Source: Pseudomonas sp. BGI-2
GTDB lineage: Bacteria; Pseudomonadota; Gammaproteobacteria; Pseudomonadales; Pseudomonadaceae
DNA: 64,000 nt
Direction of reading: 5' to 3'
Assembly: GCF_004310295.1 (NCBI RefSeq)
Contig: NZ_SISB01000007.1
Location: forward strand, 62,001 to 126,000
Below the pieces are notes generated by a model. The model worked only from the letters and a program-made list of their open reading frames with translations, ran no database searches and was not told where the DNA came from. Below, piece after piece: positions 26,883 to 35,590 of this stretch. The first letter of the stretch is position 1, and every line of letters starts with the position of its first letter. Position numbers and translations under genes: made by a program.

Positions 26883-27013
26883 GTAGCCGCTGGCGCAGCC
26901 TGAGTTCGGCTGCGCAGCAGTCGTAAACCTTACTTGCGCGGTACACCTGATGCACCGCGAGTTCCGATTTTACGACTGCTTCGCAGCCGAACGCAGGCTG
27001 CGCCAGCTGCTAC
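26883..27013. repeat. 131-bp imperfect inverted repeat, second palindrome family
   Basis: GTAGCCGCTGGCGCAGCCTG...GCAGCAGTCGTAAA faces TTTTACGACTGCTTCGCAGC...GCTGCGCCAGCTGCTAC. A related TTCGGCTGCGAAGCAGTCGT occurs at 61.97 kb. It lies between convergent genes. Confidence 0.75.
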
Positions 27014-27032
27014 ACAGGTCCGGCGTGATCAG

Positions 27033-28352
27033 TCAGTTCAGCTGCAACGTCGAATTGAACTGACTGATCGCATCCACCACATGCCGCGATCCCTGCTGAA
27101 TCTCCAGGATCACCTCCCCCGCCTCGTTCGCCAGTTCCACCCCGAGTCCGGTTCGGCTCAAGCTCGACTGCATGCTCGACACCGCACTCAACGACAGATC
27201 GTGGTTCTTGCGCACCACGTCGACAATCTCCAGCGTCGCCTGGCTCGTGCGTGCCGCGAGGCTGCGCACTTCGTCGGCCACGACGGCAAACCCTCGCCCA
27301 TGCTCCCCAGCTCGCGCGGCTTCGATGGCCGCGTTGAGCGCCAGCAAGTTGGTCTGGTCAGCAATGCCGCGGATGGTCTGGACGATGGTGCCGATGATGT
27401 CGGACTGTTTGCTGACCGCATCGATACTGAGCGCGGCTTCGTTCAAGTCCCGGGAGATGTCCTGAATGATCTGCACCGTTTGCTGCACCACCTGAGAACC
27501 TTTCTGCGCACAGGCATCGTTTTGCACCGAGGTGCTGTGAGCCGATTCCGCAGCGGTCTGCAAAGTGGTGACTTGCGGGGTGATGTCGCTGGCAAACTTC
27601 ACCACTTTGTACAGCCGGCCCTTGGCGTCGAACAATGGGTTGTAGGAGGCTTCAAGAAATACGGTATGGCCGTATTTGTCTTTGCGTTCGAAACGATGGG
27701 AGTGATATTCGCCGCGATTGAGTGAAGCCCAGAACGCTTTGTAAGCCTGCGACTCGGCTTCGGCGCGGTGGCAAAACAGGCTGTGGTGCTGACCCACCAC
27801 TTCGTTGAGCGAGTAATGCATCGTCTTCAGGAAGTTTTCATTAGCCGTGATGACTTTGCCGTCGGGAGAAAACTCGATCACGGCCATGGAACGGCCTATC
27901 GCCGCCAGCAGGCTAAGGTTTTCGTGCTCCTGACAGATCCGCGCAGATATGTCCGAGGCGACTTTGATCACGCTTTTAACCTGGCGATCGGGACCGAACA
28001 CCGGCATGTAACTGGCTTCGAGCCAGATCTCCTTGCCGCTCTTGTTCAAGCGTAAAAAAGTCCCGCTGATCGGTTCGCCACGGGCCAGGTCTCGCCACAA
28101 CTTCGCGTATTCCTCACTCCGGTAGAACGCTTCTTCACAAAAGATTCGGTGATGTTTGCCACGCACTTCGTCGGCGCTGTAACCCATGACGCTGCAAAAG
28201 TTGTCGTTGGCATCGAGCACGATGCCTTCCGGGGTGAACTCGATCATCGCCATCGATCGACTGACAGCCGCCAACTTGGCGTTGGCCTCGGTCAGCGCAC
28301 AGCTGAATCGTTGGATTTCCAGCAGGTCAGCCTTGTGGTGTAGGTTAAACAT
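27033..28352 (-). CDS. Soluble chemoreceptor with two PAS domains, BdlA-like
   Basis: 439 aa with no membrane helix. PAS1 (about 25-135: [28 protein letters not shown]), PAS2 (about 150-260: [28 protein letters not shown]), then an MCP signalling hairpin ([36 protein letters not shown]). This is the plan of BdlA, which governs biofilm dispersal in P. aeruginosa, and of related Aer-type sensors. The PAS domains may bind heme or flavin. It lacks a neighbouring che cluster. Confidence 0.88.
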   Translation of the reverse strand: MFNLHHKADLLEIQRFSCALTEANAKLAAVSRSMAMIEFTPEGIVLDANDNFCSVMGYSADEVRGKHHRIFCEEAFYRSEEYAKLWRDLARGEPISGTFLRLNKSGKEIWLEASYMPVFGPDRQVKSVIKVASDISARICQEHENLSLLAAIGRSMAVIEFSPDGKVITANENFLKTMHYSLNEVVGQHHSLFCHRAEAESQAYKAFWASLNRGEYHSHRFERKDKYGHTVFLEASYNPLFDAKGRLYKVVKFASDITPQVTTLQTAAESAHSTSVQNDACAQKGSQVVQQTVQIIQDISRDLNEAALSIDAVSKQSDIIGTIVQTIRGIADQTNLLALNAAIEAARAGEHGRGFAVVADEVRSLAARTSQATLEIVDVVRKNHDLSLSAVSSMQSSLSRTGLGVELANEAGEVILEIQQGSRHVVDAISQFNSTLQLN

Positions 28353-28713
28353 GGTCGTATCACCTTCAGCGCGTTTTTTTGATTGATGAAAGTTCTTTGG
28401 TCTTTCAACGGATCCACCACATCGCTCTATGGAACAGGCACACGCGTTCCTCCAGGGGAGGAATAGTCAGGTGATCAATGATGTTTAATCGGAGAGTCCA
28501 TGCAGCAACGCTCTTATCAAGACATCCTTCTCTTGATAGCCCGGGACCGGGCCAGCCCTAACGTTTTCATGAGTAACTCCCTTTACCGGCCAGCTCCTTT
28601 GTTGCTCCGTGTCGGTGCTTGAGTTGCGCACTCTTGCTGCGCCCTCTTCATATGGCGAGCGACATGGTTAGCTACGAGTCAGCTTAGACAGCCACTTCAG
28701 GGAAGCAAGGCCA
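28353..28713. other. 361-bp spacer with a possible 17-codon ORF
   Basis: Mostly featureless. On the minus strand GGGAGTTACTC precedes an ATG at 28570 opening a 17-codon frame (MKTLGLARSRAIKRRMS, stop 28517), basic in character, 164 bases before the chemoreceptor. It could be a leader peptide or chance. CCCGGGACCGGG near 28545 can form a small stem. Confidence 0.35.
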
Positions 28714-29610
28714 CTAGTCGGCTAGTATTGGGGACAAAATCGGTTCAGCAAGCATGTCCAGCAACGCCAGTACGGCCGCAGAAGGTTTCTTGTTCAATGC
28801 GGCCACCAAGGCAAACTCACGATCGATGCGCGGATGGACCGGCACCACGCGCAAGCCTTGTCGATTTCTTGGCAGCGTCATCTCGGGCACCAGCGTCACG
28901 CCGATGTTTTCCCGGACCAGCGTGAAGGCACTGCTCCATTCCCGGACCTCGACCCGAACGTCACGCAAGTGCAGTCCGGCATCAGCGGCGAGGCTGCGGG
29001 CGTTGGTCGAGCAACCGCCCGTGGCCAGCACAAAAGGTTGCTCCGCCAACTCCGCGAGGGTGATGCCTTCTTCATTCGAACGGCGCGCCAAAGGATGGCC
29101 GCCCGGCAGAACCGCCATCCAGGTGTCACGCCCCAAATGACCGGCATTGCGCTCAGGTGCCGGGTTTAACACCACGCCGACATCCACCAGCCCGGCACCG
29201 AGCAGCGTTTCGACTTCATCGTCGCTGACTTCCAGCGCCACCACTTGAATACCGGGATACAGCCGATTGAACTGGCGCAGCAGCGGCGGCAGGAAGGTTG
29301 CCAGCACCATGGGAAAACTGGCCAGGCGAATAGTGCCGCGTTGAATGCCTTTGGCGGCATCGACGGTGCTGCGAATCGATTCCAGAGCTTCGAGCATGCT
29401 CCGCGCATGCTCGATCACAGGAAGGCCGATGGCCGTCGGCAGGGTCTGGCGATTCTCTCGACTGAACAGCTGAACGCCCAGGGTGTCTTCGATCAGGGCC
29501 AACGCCTGGCTGGCCCCTGACTGGGTCATGCCGACGCGCTCGGCAGCCCGGGTGATGTTGCCGGTATCGGCCACCGCCACCACCAATCGCCAGTGCATCA
29601 GATTCATCAT
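28714..29610 (-). CDS. LysR-family regulator divergent from a glutathione transferase
   Basis: 298 aa (MMNLMHWRLVVAVADTGNIT). Helix-turn-helix RAAERVGMTQSGASQALALI, then an effector domain with IRLASFPMVLATFLPPLLRQ. The 99-bp spacer to the glutathione transferase at 29710 suggests it controls that gene. Inducer unknown. Confidence 0.87.
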   Translation of the reverse strand: MMNLMHWRLVVAVADTGNITRAAERVGMTQSGASQALALIEDTLGVQLFSRENRQTLPTAIGLPVIEHARSMLEALESIRSTVDAAKGIQRGTIRLASFPMVLATFLPPLLRQFNRLYPGIQVVALEVSDDEVETLLGAGLVDVGVVLNPAPERNAGHLGRDTWMAVLPGGHPLARRSNEEGITLAELAEQPFVLATGGCSTNARSLAADAGLHLRDVRVEVREWSSAFTLVRENIGVTLVPEMTLPRNRQGLRVVPVHPRIDREFALVAALNKKPSAAVLALLDMLAEPILSPILAD

Positions 29611-29709
29611 GGCAGTAGCTTTCCTTATGGCAGTGCTCTGAAAGATTAATTTTACCGAGGGTGCCGCGCACTATGACACTGGCGCAAATCCCCAACCAGA
29701 GCTCTGCCG

Positions 29710-30309
29710 ATGAAGTTGTATTACGCCCCACACGCCTGCTCGCTGGCGCCGCACATTGTGCTGCGTGAACTGGATTTGCCCTTCGAGTTGGTACGTGTCG
29801 ATAACAGGACCAAGAAAACCAAGACCGGCGCTGACTTCCTCGCGATCAACCCAAAAGGTTATGTCGCTGCCTTGCAATTGGATAACGGCGAGGTGCTGAC
29901 TGAAGGACCGGCACTCCTGCAATACCTGGCGGATCTGCAACCCGAGTCGAACCTTGCTCCGGCGAACGGGACGTTCGAGCGGGTACGGCTGCAGGAGTGG
30001 TTGAATTTCGTCTCGACGGAGATTCATGGAGGGTTGGGTTGGCTGTTCAATTCGCAGTTTACGGATGAGGTGAAGGCGCAGATCAAAGAGAAGCTGTTCA
30101 AGCGGTTGGCGGTGCTGAGCCAGACGCTGGAGCGGCAGGATTATTTGATGGGTGAGTTCAGCGTTGTAGATGCGTATTTGTTTACGGTGTTGCGGTGGGC
30201 GCCGCTGTTTGCGATTGATCTGGATCAGTGGCCGGCGTTGGTGCGGTTTCAGGCCAGGGTTGACCAGAAGCCAGCCGTTAAGGCGGCGCTGGCTGCTGAA
30301 TCTTTGTAA
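29710..30309 (+). CDS. Glutathione S-transferase, GstA-like
   Basis: 199 aa. MKLYYAPHACSLAPHIVLRE has the catalytic region of beta-class enzymes, with Cys10 and the following Ser in place. Then come GYVAALQLDNGEVLTEGPAL with the glutathione-binding E(G)P, and C-terminal VVDAYLFTVLRWA. Function is glutathione conjugation or peroxide defence in the cytoplasm. A REP pair follows. Confidence 0.9.
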   Translation: MKLYYAPHACSLAPHIVLRELDLPFELVRVDNRTKKTKTGADFLAINPKGYVAALQLDNGEVLTEGPALLQYLADLQPESNLAPANGTFERVRLQEWLNFVSTEIHGGLGWLFNSQFTDEVKAQIKEKLFKRLAVLSQTLERQDYLMGEFSVVDAYLFTVLRWAPLFAIDLDQWPALVRFQARVDQKPAVKAALAAESL

Positions 30310-30320
30310 GCCTTGAGACC

Positions 30321-30414
30321 ATCGCGAGCAAGCTCGCTCCCACAGGGGGATCTTCAGCGGACACAGTATTTGTGTACACCCGAGATACACTGTAGGAGTG
30401 AGCCTGCTCGCGAA
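30321..30414. repeat. Inverted pair of REP palindromes
   Basis: ATCGCGAGCAAGCTCGCTCC faces TAGGAGTGAGCCTGCTCGCG between convergent genes. Confidence 0.85.
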
Positions 30415-30451
30415 TGCGGTAGCTCAGACACCGCAAAAACATAAGACAAAC

Positions 30452-31465
30452 TTACAAACTCGCCCCCACCTTGGTCGCCACCTCCCCCGGTACCCAAGCT
30501 TTCCAGATCTGCGGCTGATCGCGCAAAAACGCCTCAGCCACTTGTCGCGGTTGCTGGCGTTTTTCGCTCATCTGCCCCAGCGTCTGGTTCAGCAAGTCGA
30601 TCGGAAAATCGACTTTTTCAAAGAACGCCACCAGGTCCGGGTACTGCGCCTTGAACGGCGCGGACACGCCAATCGCAAGGCTTGCCGGCATCGAGCGCGT
30701 GCCTTTTGGGTGCGGGTTATTGGCATCGGCCAGGGTCTTCCAGGCTTCGGCATCGAACGGCGGCTCGTCGAGTTTCACCAGTTTGAATCGGCCCAGCAGA
30801 GGTGTTGGCGACCAGTAGTAAAACAGCACCGGTTTGCCACGGCGGATCGATGAGGCAACCTCAGCATCCAGCGCAGCCCCGGAGCCGGTACGGAAGTTGA
30901 CGTAGCTGGAGGTCAGGTCATAAGCCTTGAGTTTCTGGCTGTTGACGATCTCCGAGGTCCAGCCGGTCGGGCTGTTGAGGAACCGCCCGCGGCTTGGGTC
31001 TTCCGGGTCGCGGAACACGTCCTTGTAACGGGCCAGGTCGGCAACGGATTTCAGCTCCGGGGCCAACGGTTTGATGCCGCGTTCCGGGTCGCCCTTGATC
31101 ACGTATTCGGGCACCCACCAACCTTCGGTGGCGCCTTTGACCGTGTCACCCAAACCAAACACTTTGCCCTCGGCTGACGCCTTGACCCACGCCGGACTGC
31201 GCCCGGCCCATTCTTCGCCGATCACCTGAATGTCGTTCCTGGCCAACGCCGCTTCGAGGCTGACGGTGCTGCCCGGCAAGGTGTCGGTCGGGTAGCCGTA
31301 ACCCTTCTCGACAATCAGTCGCAGGATTTCGGTGATCAGGCTTCCGCTCTCCCAGGTGATGTCACCGAAGTGAATCGGCGCGGTTTTTTCGGCTGCCGGA
31401 ACATGGGTAGCTACAAGGCTCAGGGCCAGCAGCGAACTGCCAAGCAGGGTTTTGATCGATCTCAT
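30452..31465 (-). CDS. OpuAC/ProX-type glycine betaine/choline-binding periplasmic protein
   Basis: 337 aa from ATG 31465. Signal peptide MRSIKTLLGSSLLALSLVAT with cleavage near VPAAEK. The substrate-binding fold has HFGDITWESGSLITEI at the start and ligand-cage aromatics in EEWAGRSPAW, GWWVPEYV and VLFYYWSPTPLLG. It should bind quaternary amines such as betaine, choline or carnitine for an ABC importer. No permease or ATPase gene is nearby. It overlaps the sigma factor gene by 4 bases, so the two are coupled. Confidence 0.88.
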   Translation of the reverse strand: MRSIKTLLGSSLLALSLVATHVPAAEKTAPIHFGDITWESGSLITEILRLIVEKGYGYPTDTLPGSTVSLEAALARNDIQVIGEEWAGRSPAWVKASAEGKVFGLGDTVKGATEGWWVPEYVIKGDPERGIKPLAPELKSVADLARYKDVFRDPEDPSRGRFLNSPTGWTSEIVNSQKLKAYDLTSSYVNFRTGSGAALDAEVASSIRRGKPVLFYYWSPTPLLGRFKLVKLDEPPFDAEAWKTLADANNPHPKGTRSMPASLAIGVSAPFKAQYPDLVAFFEKVDFPIDLLNQTLGQMSEKRQQPRQVAEAFLRDQPQIWKAWVPGEVATKVGASL

Positions 31466-31995
31466 GCGGACCTCTGGGTCAGGGGTTGGTTGACGCTGTG
31501 CTGGGCGCACAATGCCTGGGAGCGGGTCACGTAGACGCTGACCGAGCGCTGGGAAATCCCCAGTTCGGCGGCGATTTGCGGGTAGGTCAAACCGTCGATT
31601 CGCGCCAACAGGAAAGTCGCCCTGACCTTGCCCGGCAAACTCCCAAGCGTCTGGTCCAGGACCTGCAATGCCTGGCTCAGTTGCACCAGCTCTTCAGGCG
31701 ATTTCACAGTCTGTGAATCGATGTGTTGCAACTGATCGAGGTGCTGATGCTCCAGATCACGACGGCGCCATTGCTGATAAATCAACCGTTGGGCAATGGT
31801 GGTGAGCAAGGCGCGTGGCTCGCGGATCGGCGTCAGCCTTGGAGATTCGAGCAGTTGCACGAAGGTTTCGGCGGCGATGTCTTCGACGCTGAAACCGGCC
31901 CCTGAATGCCGGCGCAAGCGTGCGCACAGCCAGGGGTAATGAGCGCGGAACAATCCGCCCACGTTGTTGCGATGGGAGACGTAAGTGCCGGACAT
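31462..31995 (-). CDS. FecI-like ECF sigma factor
   Basis: 177 aa. Sigma2 region: RAHYPWLCARLRRHSGAGFS, EDIAAETFVQLLESPRL, ALLTTIAQRLIYQQWRRR. Sigma4 region: LPGKVRATFLLARIDGLTYP, QIAAELGISQRSVSVYVTR. This is the iron-starvation (FecI) branch, normally followed by a fecR anti-sigma and a TonB receptor gene. Here neither is present and the stop overlaps (ATGA) a betaine-type binding protein. How its activity is controlled is unclear. Confidence 0.85.
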   Translation of the reverse strand: MSGTYVSHRNNVGGLFRAHYPWLCARLRRHSGAGFSVEDIAAETFVQLLESPRLTPIREPRALLTTIAQRLIYQQWRRRDLEHQHLDQLQHIDSQTVKSPEELVQLSQALQVLDQTLGSLPGKVRATFLLARIDGLTYPQIAAELGISQRSVSVYVTRSQALCAQHSVNQPLTQRSA

Positions 31996-32138
31996 AGAGG
32001 CTCCAAGGGTTAGGGGTCGCTGAATGTCCGGTGATCCGGTGGCGCGATCCTAGCAAGGAGCCTTATTCTTTAATAATACTTAAAAAGCATTTTTATATTC
32101 CTTCAAGGAATTTAGATAAATGGCGCTTGATCAATCGC

Positions 32139-32231
32139 ATTCGCGGGCAAGCCTCGCTCCTACAGGTTAGGTGTCGACCGCGATATGGATGATCGACACC
32201 CAACCTGTAGGAGCGAGGCTTGCCCGCGAAA
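32139..32231. repeat. Inverted pair of REP palindromes
   Basis: ATTCGCGGGCAAGCCTCGCT faces TAGGAGCGAGGCTTGCCCGC around GTGTCGA.../...TCGACAC arms. The remaining 32000-32138 is AT-rich, likely carrying the sigma gene promoter. Confidence 0.88.
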
Positions 32232-32241
32232 AATCTATCGG

Positions 32242-33033
32242 TCAACGCAACCACCCATACCCCAGCGCTTCAGCTTCCTGCTGATAATCGAGAATGATTT
32301 GATAGTCGGCTTCGGTGGCCGGCAGCACTTCTTGCAGGCCGAGGATTTCCGCGACATCGGGCAACTCGTGCAATGAGGTGTTCATTTCTTGGCGAAGCGC
32401 TTCAACCTGTTCATCAGTCCGCGTCGCAGCCGTAATGAACGGCAAGGTCGGACTGAACGCACTTCGGGCGACGACGCGCAGACCCGCGACCTCTTTGTCG
32501 GCATGTCGCGCCAGATAGGCGAAGGTCACGCTGTCGATGGCCGCCAGGTCTGCAAGCTCTTCGCGCAGCCAGCGCAGGCTCTCCCGGTGGCTGCCACTGA
32601 TGGCGACACTGGAAAAAAACTGCCCGTCGCGATGCAGCGGTGCCAATCGGTGCCGCAAAAGGTTCATGCCGCTGTTGGAGTCTTCGCCATTGATCACCCC
32701 GCGACTGTCACGAAAGGCCGGCAAGGTTCGCCGTGCATCATCGGCGCGGCACAGCAGCAAGCTGCAATGGTTGCCACCGCTACTGTCGGGAAGTTCATAA
32801 CGAGGCCGGCCGACGACCCGGACTTTGCCGCGCAATGCGGTCATCAGCGGGTAGCCGCAGGTTTGGGTCAGCAGCAGATCCGGCGAGAGCCAGAGTTCGG
32901 GCAGCGTCAGGCCTTCGGCACTCAAACGGGCATGGCCAAGGTGTTCGAGGATGCGTGAAAGCCAGCGCTCGTTGGCCTGGCGTATGGGCTCGGGGGCGAC
33001 GTACATCAGTAATTCGGCGATGTGCTGTGTCAT
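32242..33033 (-). CDS. PhnD-like phosphate/phosphonate-binding-fold protein, no signal peptide
   Basis: 263 aa from ATG 33033 (MTQHIAELLMYVAPEPIRQA). It resembles the PhnD/SsuA fold: LLLTQTCGYPLMTALRGKV, INGEDSNSGMNLLRHRLAP, VAISGSHRESLRWL and DLAAIDSVTFAYLARHA. It has no export signal and no transporter partners, so it may act in the cytoplasm as a ligand-binding protein. A desaturase gene lies upstream on the same strand, separated by a REP-type repeat. Confidence 0.78.
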   Translation of the reverse strand: MTQHIAELLMYVAPEPIRQANERWLSRILEHLGHARLSAEGLTLPELWLSPDLLLTQTCGYPLMTALRGKVRVVGRPRYELPDSSGGNHCSLLLCRADDARRTLPAFRDSRGVINGEDSNSGMNLLRHRLAPLHRDGQFFSSVAISGSHRESLRWLREELADLAAIDSVTFAYLARHADKEVAGLRVVARSAFSPTLPFITAATRTDEQVEALRQEMNTSLHELPDVAEILGLQEVLPATEADYQIILDYQQEAEALGYGWLR

Positions 33034-33065
33034 CAAAAATCTCCCCGGCAATGAAACTCCCCTGT

Positions 33066-33202
33066 GGGAGCGAGCCTTGTGGCGAGGGGGTTTACCCCCG
33101 TTGGGTCGCGAAGCGGCCCCAAAAAATGGACTGCTGCGCAGTCCAACGAGGTGATGCGGCATTCCGACAAGCCCCCTCGCCACAAAGGCTCGCTCTCACA
33201 GG
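33066..33202. repeat. REP-type large palindrome
   Basis: TGTGGGAGCGAGCCTTGTGG and GGCGAGGGGGTTT face AGCCCCCTCGCCACAAAGGC, with an inner GGACTGC-TGC-GCAGTCC hairpin. It occupies most of the 191-bp spacer. Confidence 0.8.
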
Positions 33203-33224
33203 GTTCAGGTGTCGCTCATAAAAA

Positions 33225-34166
33225 TCAGTGGAATGGATGCCGCGGGCTATCAATGGCCTTCACTCCATTCTCCCGCCACAACTGCCCATAACCCTGCACC
33301 AGAAACCCGCCGCTGCGCACCAGCCATTGCTCGCGGCGCGCGTGGTAGGCGCGTGGCAAGTCGTACCAGGGCAAACCCGGCAAGTCGTGATGCACCAGGT
33401 GAAAATTGAGGTTCAGGAACAGCCAGCGCCACGGCCAGGCCGCTTCGTTAAGTACAGTGCGTTGCTCGGGTTCGGTGTGCGGGCGGTGTTCATAGTAGGA
33501 GCGAATCATGGCAATCGAAAGTGCCGGCACGCTGATCAGCGACAGGTAATGCCAGACCGGCAGCACACTGTAGCGCGCGATGAACACCAGCATCAGCAGG
33601 GTCAGCGCACCATGGGTCAGCCACATCAACCACGCTTGCCGCTCACCGTTAATCAACCACTGCAGTTCCTCCTTCGCCAGTGCCAGCAGGGCCAGCGGCG
33701 CGCCGAGCATGAAGCGACCGAGCACGGTTTTGTTCAGCCAGTGCAGGCCTTGTTCGAAGAGCGAACTGCCCTGCCACTGCTCGGCCGTCAGGTAACGGCT
33801 TTCCGGATCGACACCTGGGAGGGTCAGGTCTTCGTCGCTGTGATGCAGCAAATGGCTGTCGCGATACAAGGTGTAGGGATACCAGACGGCGAGCGGTGCG
33901 TAGCCGAGGATTTTGTTCAGCGATGTCCAACGGGTGGGATGCCCGTGAAGCAATTCGTGCTGCACCGACAACCACAGCACCACCAGCGGAATCAGCAGAA
34001 CAGTGCTCCACCACAGCCCCAACCAATCACTCGTCAGGACAATGCTGAACCAACCGCCATACACGCCGATCAGCAACAGCCAGGTCGGCCACTCGGTGCG
34101 AGCGGTCAGGCGTTGACGCAGGGTTTCGATTTCTTCTCGGTGGGCAGCATCGAAGTAATGGGACAT
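33225..34166 (-). CDS. Membrane fatty acid desaturase/hydroxylase family protein
   Basis: 313 aa from ATG 34166 (MSHYFDAAHREEIETLRQRL). The three His clusters of the diiron site are present: QHELLHGHP, RDSHLLHHSDED and NFHLVHHDLPGLPW, between about four membrane helices. The reaction is O2-dependent desaturation or hydroxylation of a lipid chain. The electron donor is not in the window. Close homologues are typically annotated only as fatty acid desaturase, so the substrate is open. Confidence 0.88.
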   Translation of the reverse strand: MSHYFDAAHREEIETLRQRLTARTEWPTWLLLIGVYGGWFSIVLTSDWLGLWWSTVLLIPLVVLWLSVQHELLHGHPTRWTSLNKILGYAPLAVWYPYTLYRDSHLLHHSDEDLTLPGVDPESRYLTAEQWQGSSLFEQGLHWLNKTVLGRFMLGAPLALLALAKEELQWLINGERQAWLMWLTHGALTLLMLVFIARYSVLPVWHYLSLISVPALSIAMIRSYYEHRPHTEPEQRTVLNEAAWPWRWLFLNLNFHLVHHDLPGLPWYDLPRAYHARREQWLVRSGGFLVQGYGQLWRENGVKAIDSPRHPFH

Positions 34167-34291
34167 GGCGTTGCTCAGATCGGGGACCAGTCCCCCTCTG
34201 TGCAATGGCGCAGGAAAATCTTGCAGATTATTTGGTTATTTCGTTAGATGTGCAGCAGGAGCCCGAGGGCCGGGCTCCCCTTGTCGCGTGA

Positions 34292-34402
34292 TCAATGACC
34301 GAACACATCCACCTTCTTGGCCTTCTTGTCTGCACGCTTTTCATCGGCGGTTTTCGCCGGCTTCTTCTTTGCTGCTTTTTTTGAATCCATGCCTTTGGCC
34401 AT
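34292..34402 (-). CDS. 36-aa lysine-rich protein
   Basis: ATG 34402 with GGAGTACGTATC upstream. The sequence is MAKGMDSKKAAKKKPAKTAD to AKKVDVFGH, more than one third lysine, with an acidic/hydrophobic end. Such tails resemble nucleic-acid-binding histone-like fragments, but no family is certain. A strong hairpin (GGAGCCCGGCCCTCGGGCTCC, 34258-34278) follows its stop and may end the transcript. Confidence 0.65.
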   Translation of the reverse strand: MAKGMDSKKAAKKKPAKTADEKRADKKAKKVDVFGH

Positions 34403-34505
34403 GATACGTACTCCACTCATACGGGATTAGAGATCAGGTATACACCTATCCCCGGCCGCGCGTTCTTTTATAATCCCCCGCTTTGCGCACCGGCAGACCC
34501 GACCC

Positions 34506-34931
34506 ATGCCCGACACCCAGTACACCCTGCTCGCCGAGCCGTTATGGCCGTTGATGAACAAGTTTTATCGCGCCCACCAATCGTCGATGAAAGCGGTCCG
34601 CGACGCTCAGCTGTGGGTCGCCAGGCGCGAAGAGATCATTGGCGCGCTGTGTTTGCGGCCGGTCTCGGGCGGGCATTGGTTGACGGGGTTGTTCGTCGAT
34701 CCGGCCTGTCGGCAACAAGGGATCGCGGCGGCGTTGATCGCCGAAGCGGTGAGCGGTCTTGATCAACCGGTCTGGCTGTTCTGCCATCCCGACTTGCGTG
34801 GCTTTTATGAACGCCAAGGGTTTTCCTTCGATCCGCACATGCCTTACGCCATGACCGAACGCTTGAGCCGTTACGCGCGCAGCAAACCGATGATCGCCAT
34901 GGGCCTGGCTAAACAGCACACTTCAGACTGA
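34506..34931 (+). CDS. GNAT family N-acetyltransferase
   Basis: 141 aa (MPDTQYTLLAEPLWPLMNKF). Motif A is LFVDPACRQQGIAAALIAEA, with LFCHPDLRGFYERQGFSFD as the C-terminal motif. Substrate unknown. It stands alone between a divergent lysine-rich protein and convergent def. Confidence 0.85.
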   Translation: MPDTQYTLLAEPLWPLMNKFYRAHQSSMKAVRDAQLWVARREEIIGALCLRPVSGGHWLTGLFVDPACRQQGIAAALIAEAVSGLDQPVWLFCHPDLRGFYERQGFSFDPHMPYAMTERLSRYARSKPMIAMGLAKQHTSD

Positions 34932-34937
34932 TGGCCC

Positions 34938-35034
34938 CCTGTAGGAGCGAGCCTGCTCGCGAAATCGGAGTGTCAGACGACATCAATGTTGAATGACCCA
35001 TTGCTTTCGCGACCAGGCTCGCTCCCACAGGGGG
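34938..35034. repeat. Inverted pair of REP palindromes
   Basis: TGTAGGAGCGAGCCTGCTCG faces TCGCGACCAGGCTCGCTCCC between convergent genes. Confidence 0.85.
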
Positions 35035-35050
35035 TTGTGGTGTTTTCGGA

Positions 35051-35590
35051 TCAGTCGTCGGCGTTGGGGTCGAGATCCGGGAACATCACCTCGGTAAACC
35101 CGAATTTGCTGAAGTCGGTAATCCGCGACGGGTACAGCCGGCCGATCAGGTGATCGCATTCATGCTGTACCACTCGCGCATGAAATCCCTCGGCCATCCG
35201 CACAATCGGCTGGCCCTTGGGATCAAAACCTTCGTAGCGAATCTGCTGATAGCGATCCACCGCACCACGCAGGCCAGGCACTGACAGGCACCCTTCAAAA
35301 CCCTCTTCCATCACTGGGCTCAACGGCGTGATCAGCGGATTGATCAAAATGGTCTGCGGCACCGCTTCAGCATCCGGATAGCGTTCGCTGTGCTCGAAAC
35401 CAAAGATCACCAATTGCAGATCAACTCCGATCTGCGGCGCGGCCAGGCCAACGCCGCCGACGCTTTCCATCGTCTGGAACATGTCGTCGATCAACTGCCA
35501 CAGCTCAGGGCTGTCGAACATTTCTGCCGGAACCGGCGGGGCAACGCGCAGCAGGCGTTCATCGCCCATTTTCAGAATTTCACGGATCAT
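35051..35590 (-). CDS. def: Peptide deformylase
   Basis: 179 aa. All three motifs are present: [10 protein letters not shown] (motif 1), EGCLSVPG (motif 2, metal Cys) and [12 protein letters not shown] (motif 3, HExxH-like HECDH). It removes formyl groups from nascent N-terminal methionine. As a gene outside the fmt operon it is probably the accessory second deformylase of Pseudomonas. Its ATG overlaps the upstream yihY-type stop by 4 bases. Confidence 0.94.
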   Translation of the reverse strand: MIREILKMGDERLLRVAPPVPAEMFDSPELWQLIDDMFQTMESVGGVGLAAPQIGVDLQLVIFGFEHSERYPDAEAVPQTILINPLITPLSPVMEEGFEGCLSVPGLRGAVDRYQQIRYEGFDPKGQPIVRMAEGFHARVVQHECDHLIGRLYPSRITDFSKFGFTEVMFPDLDPNADD

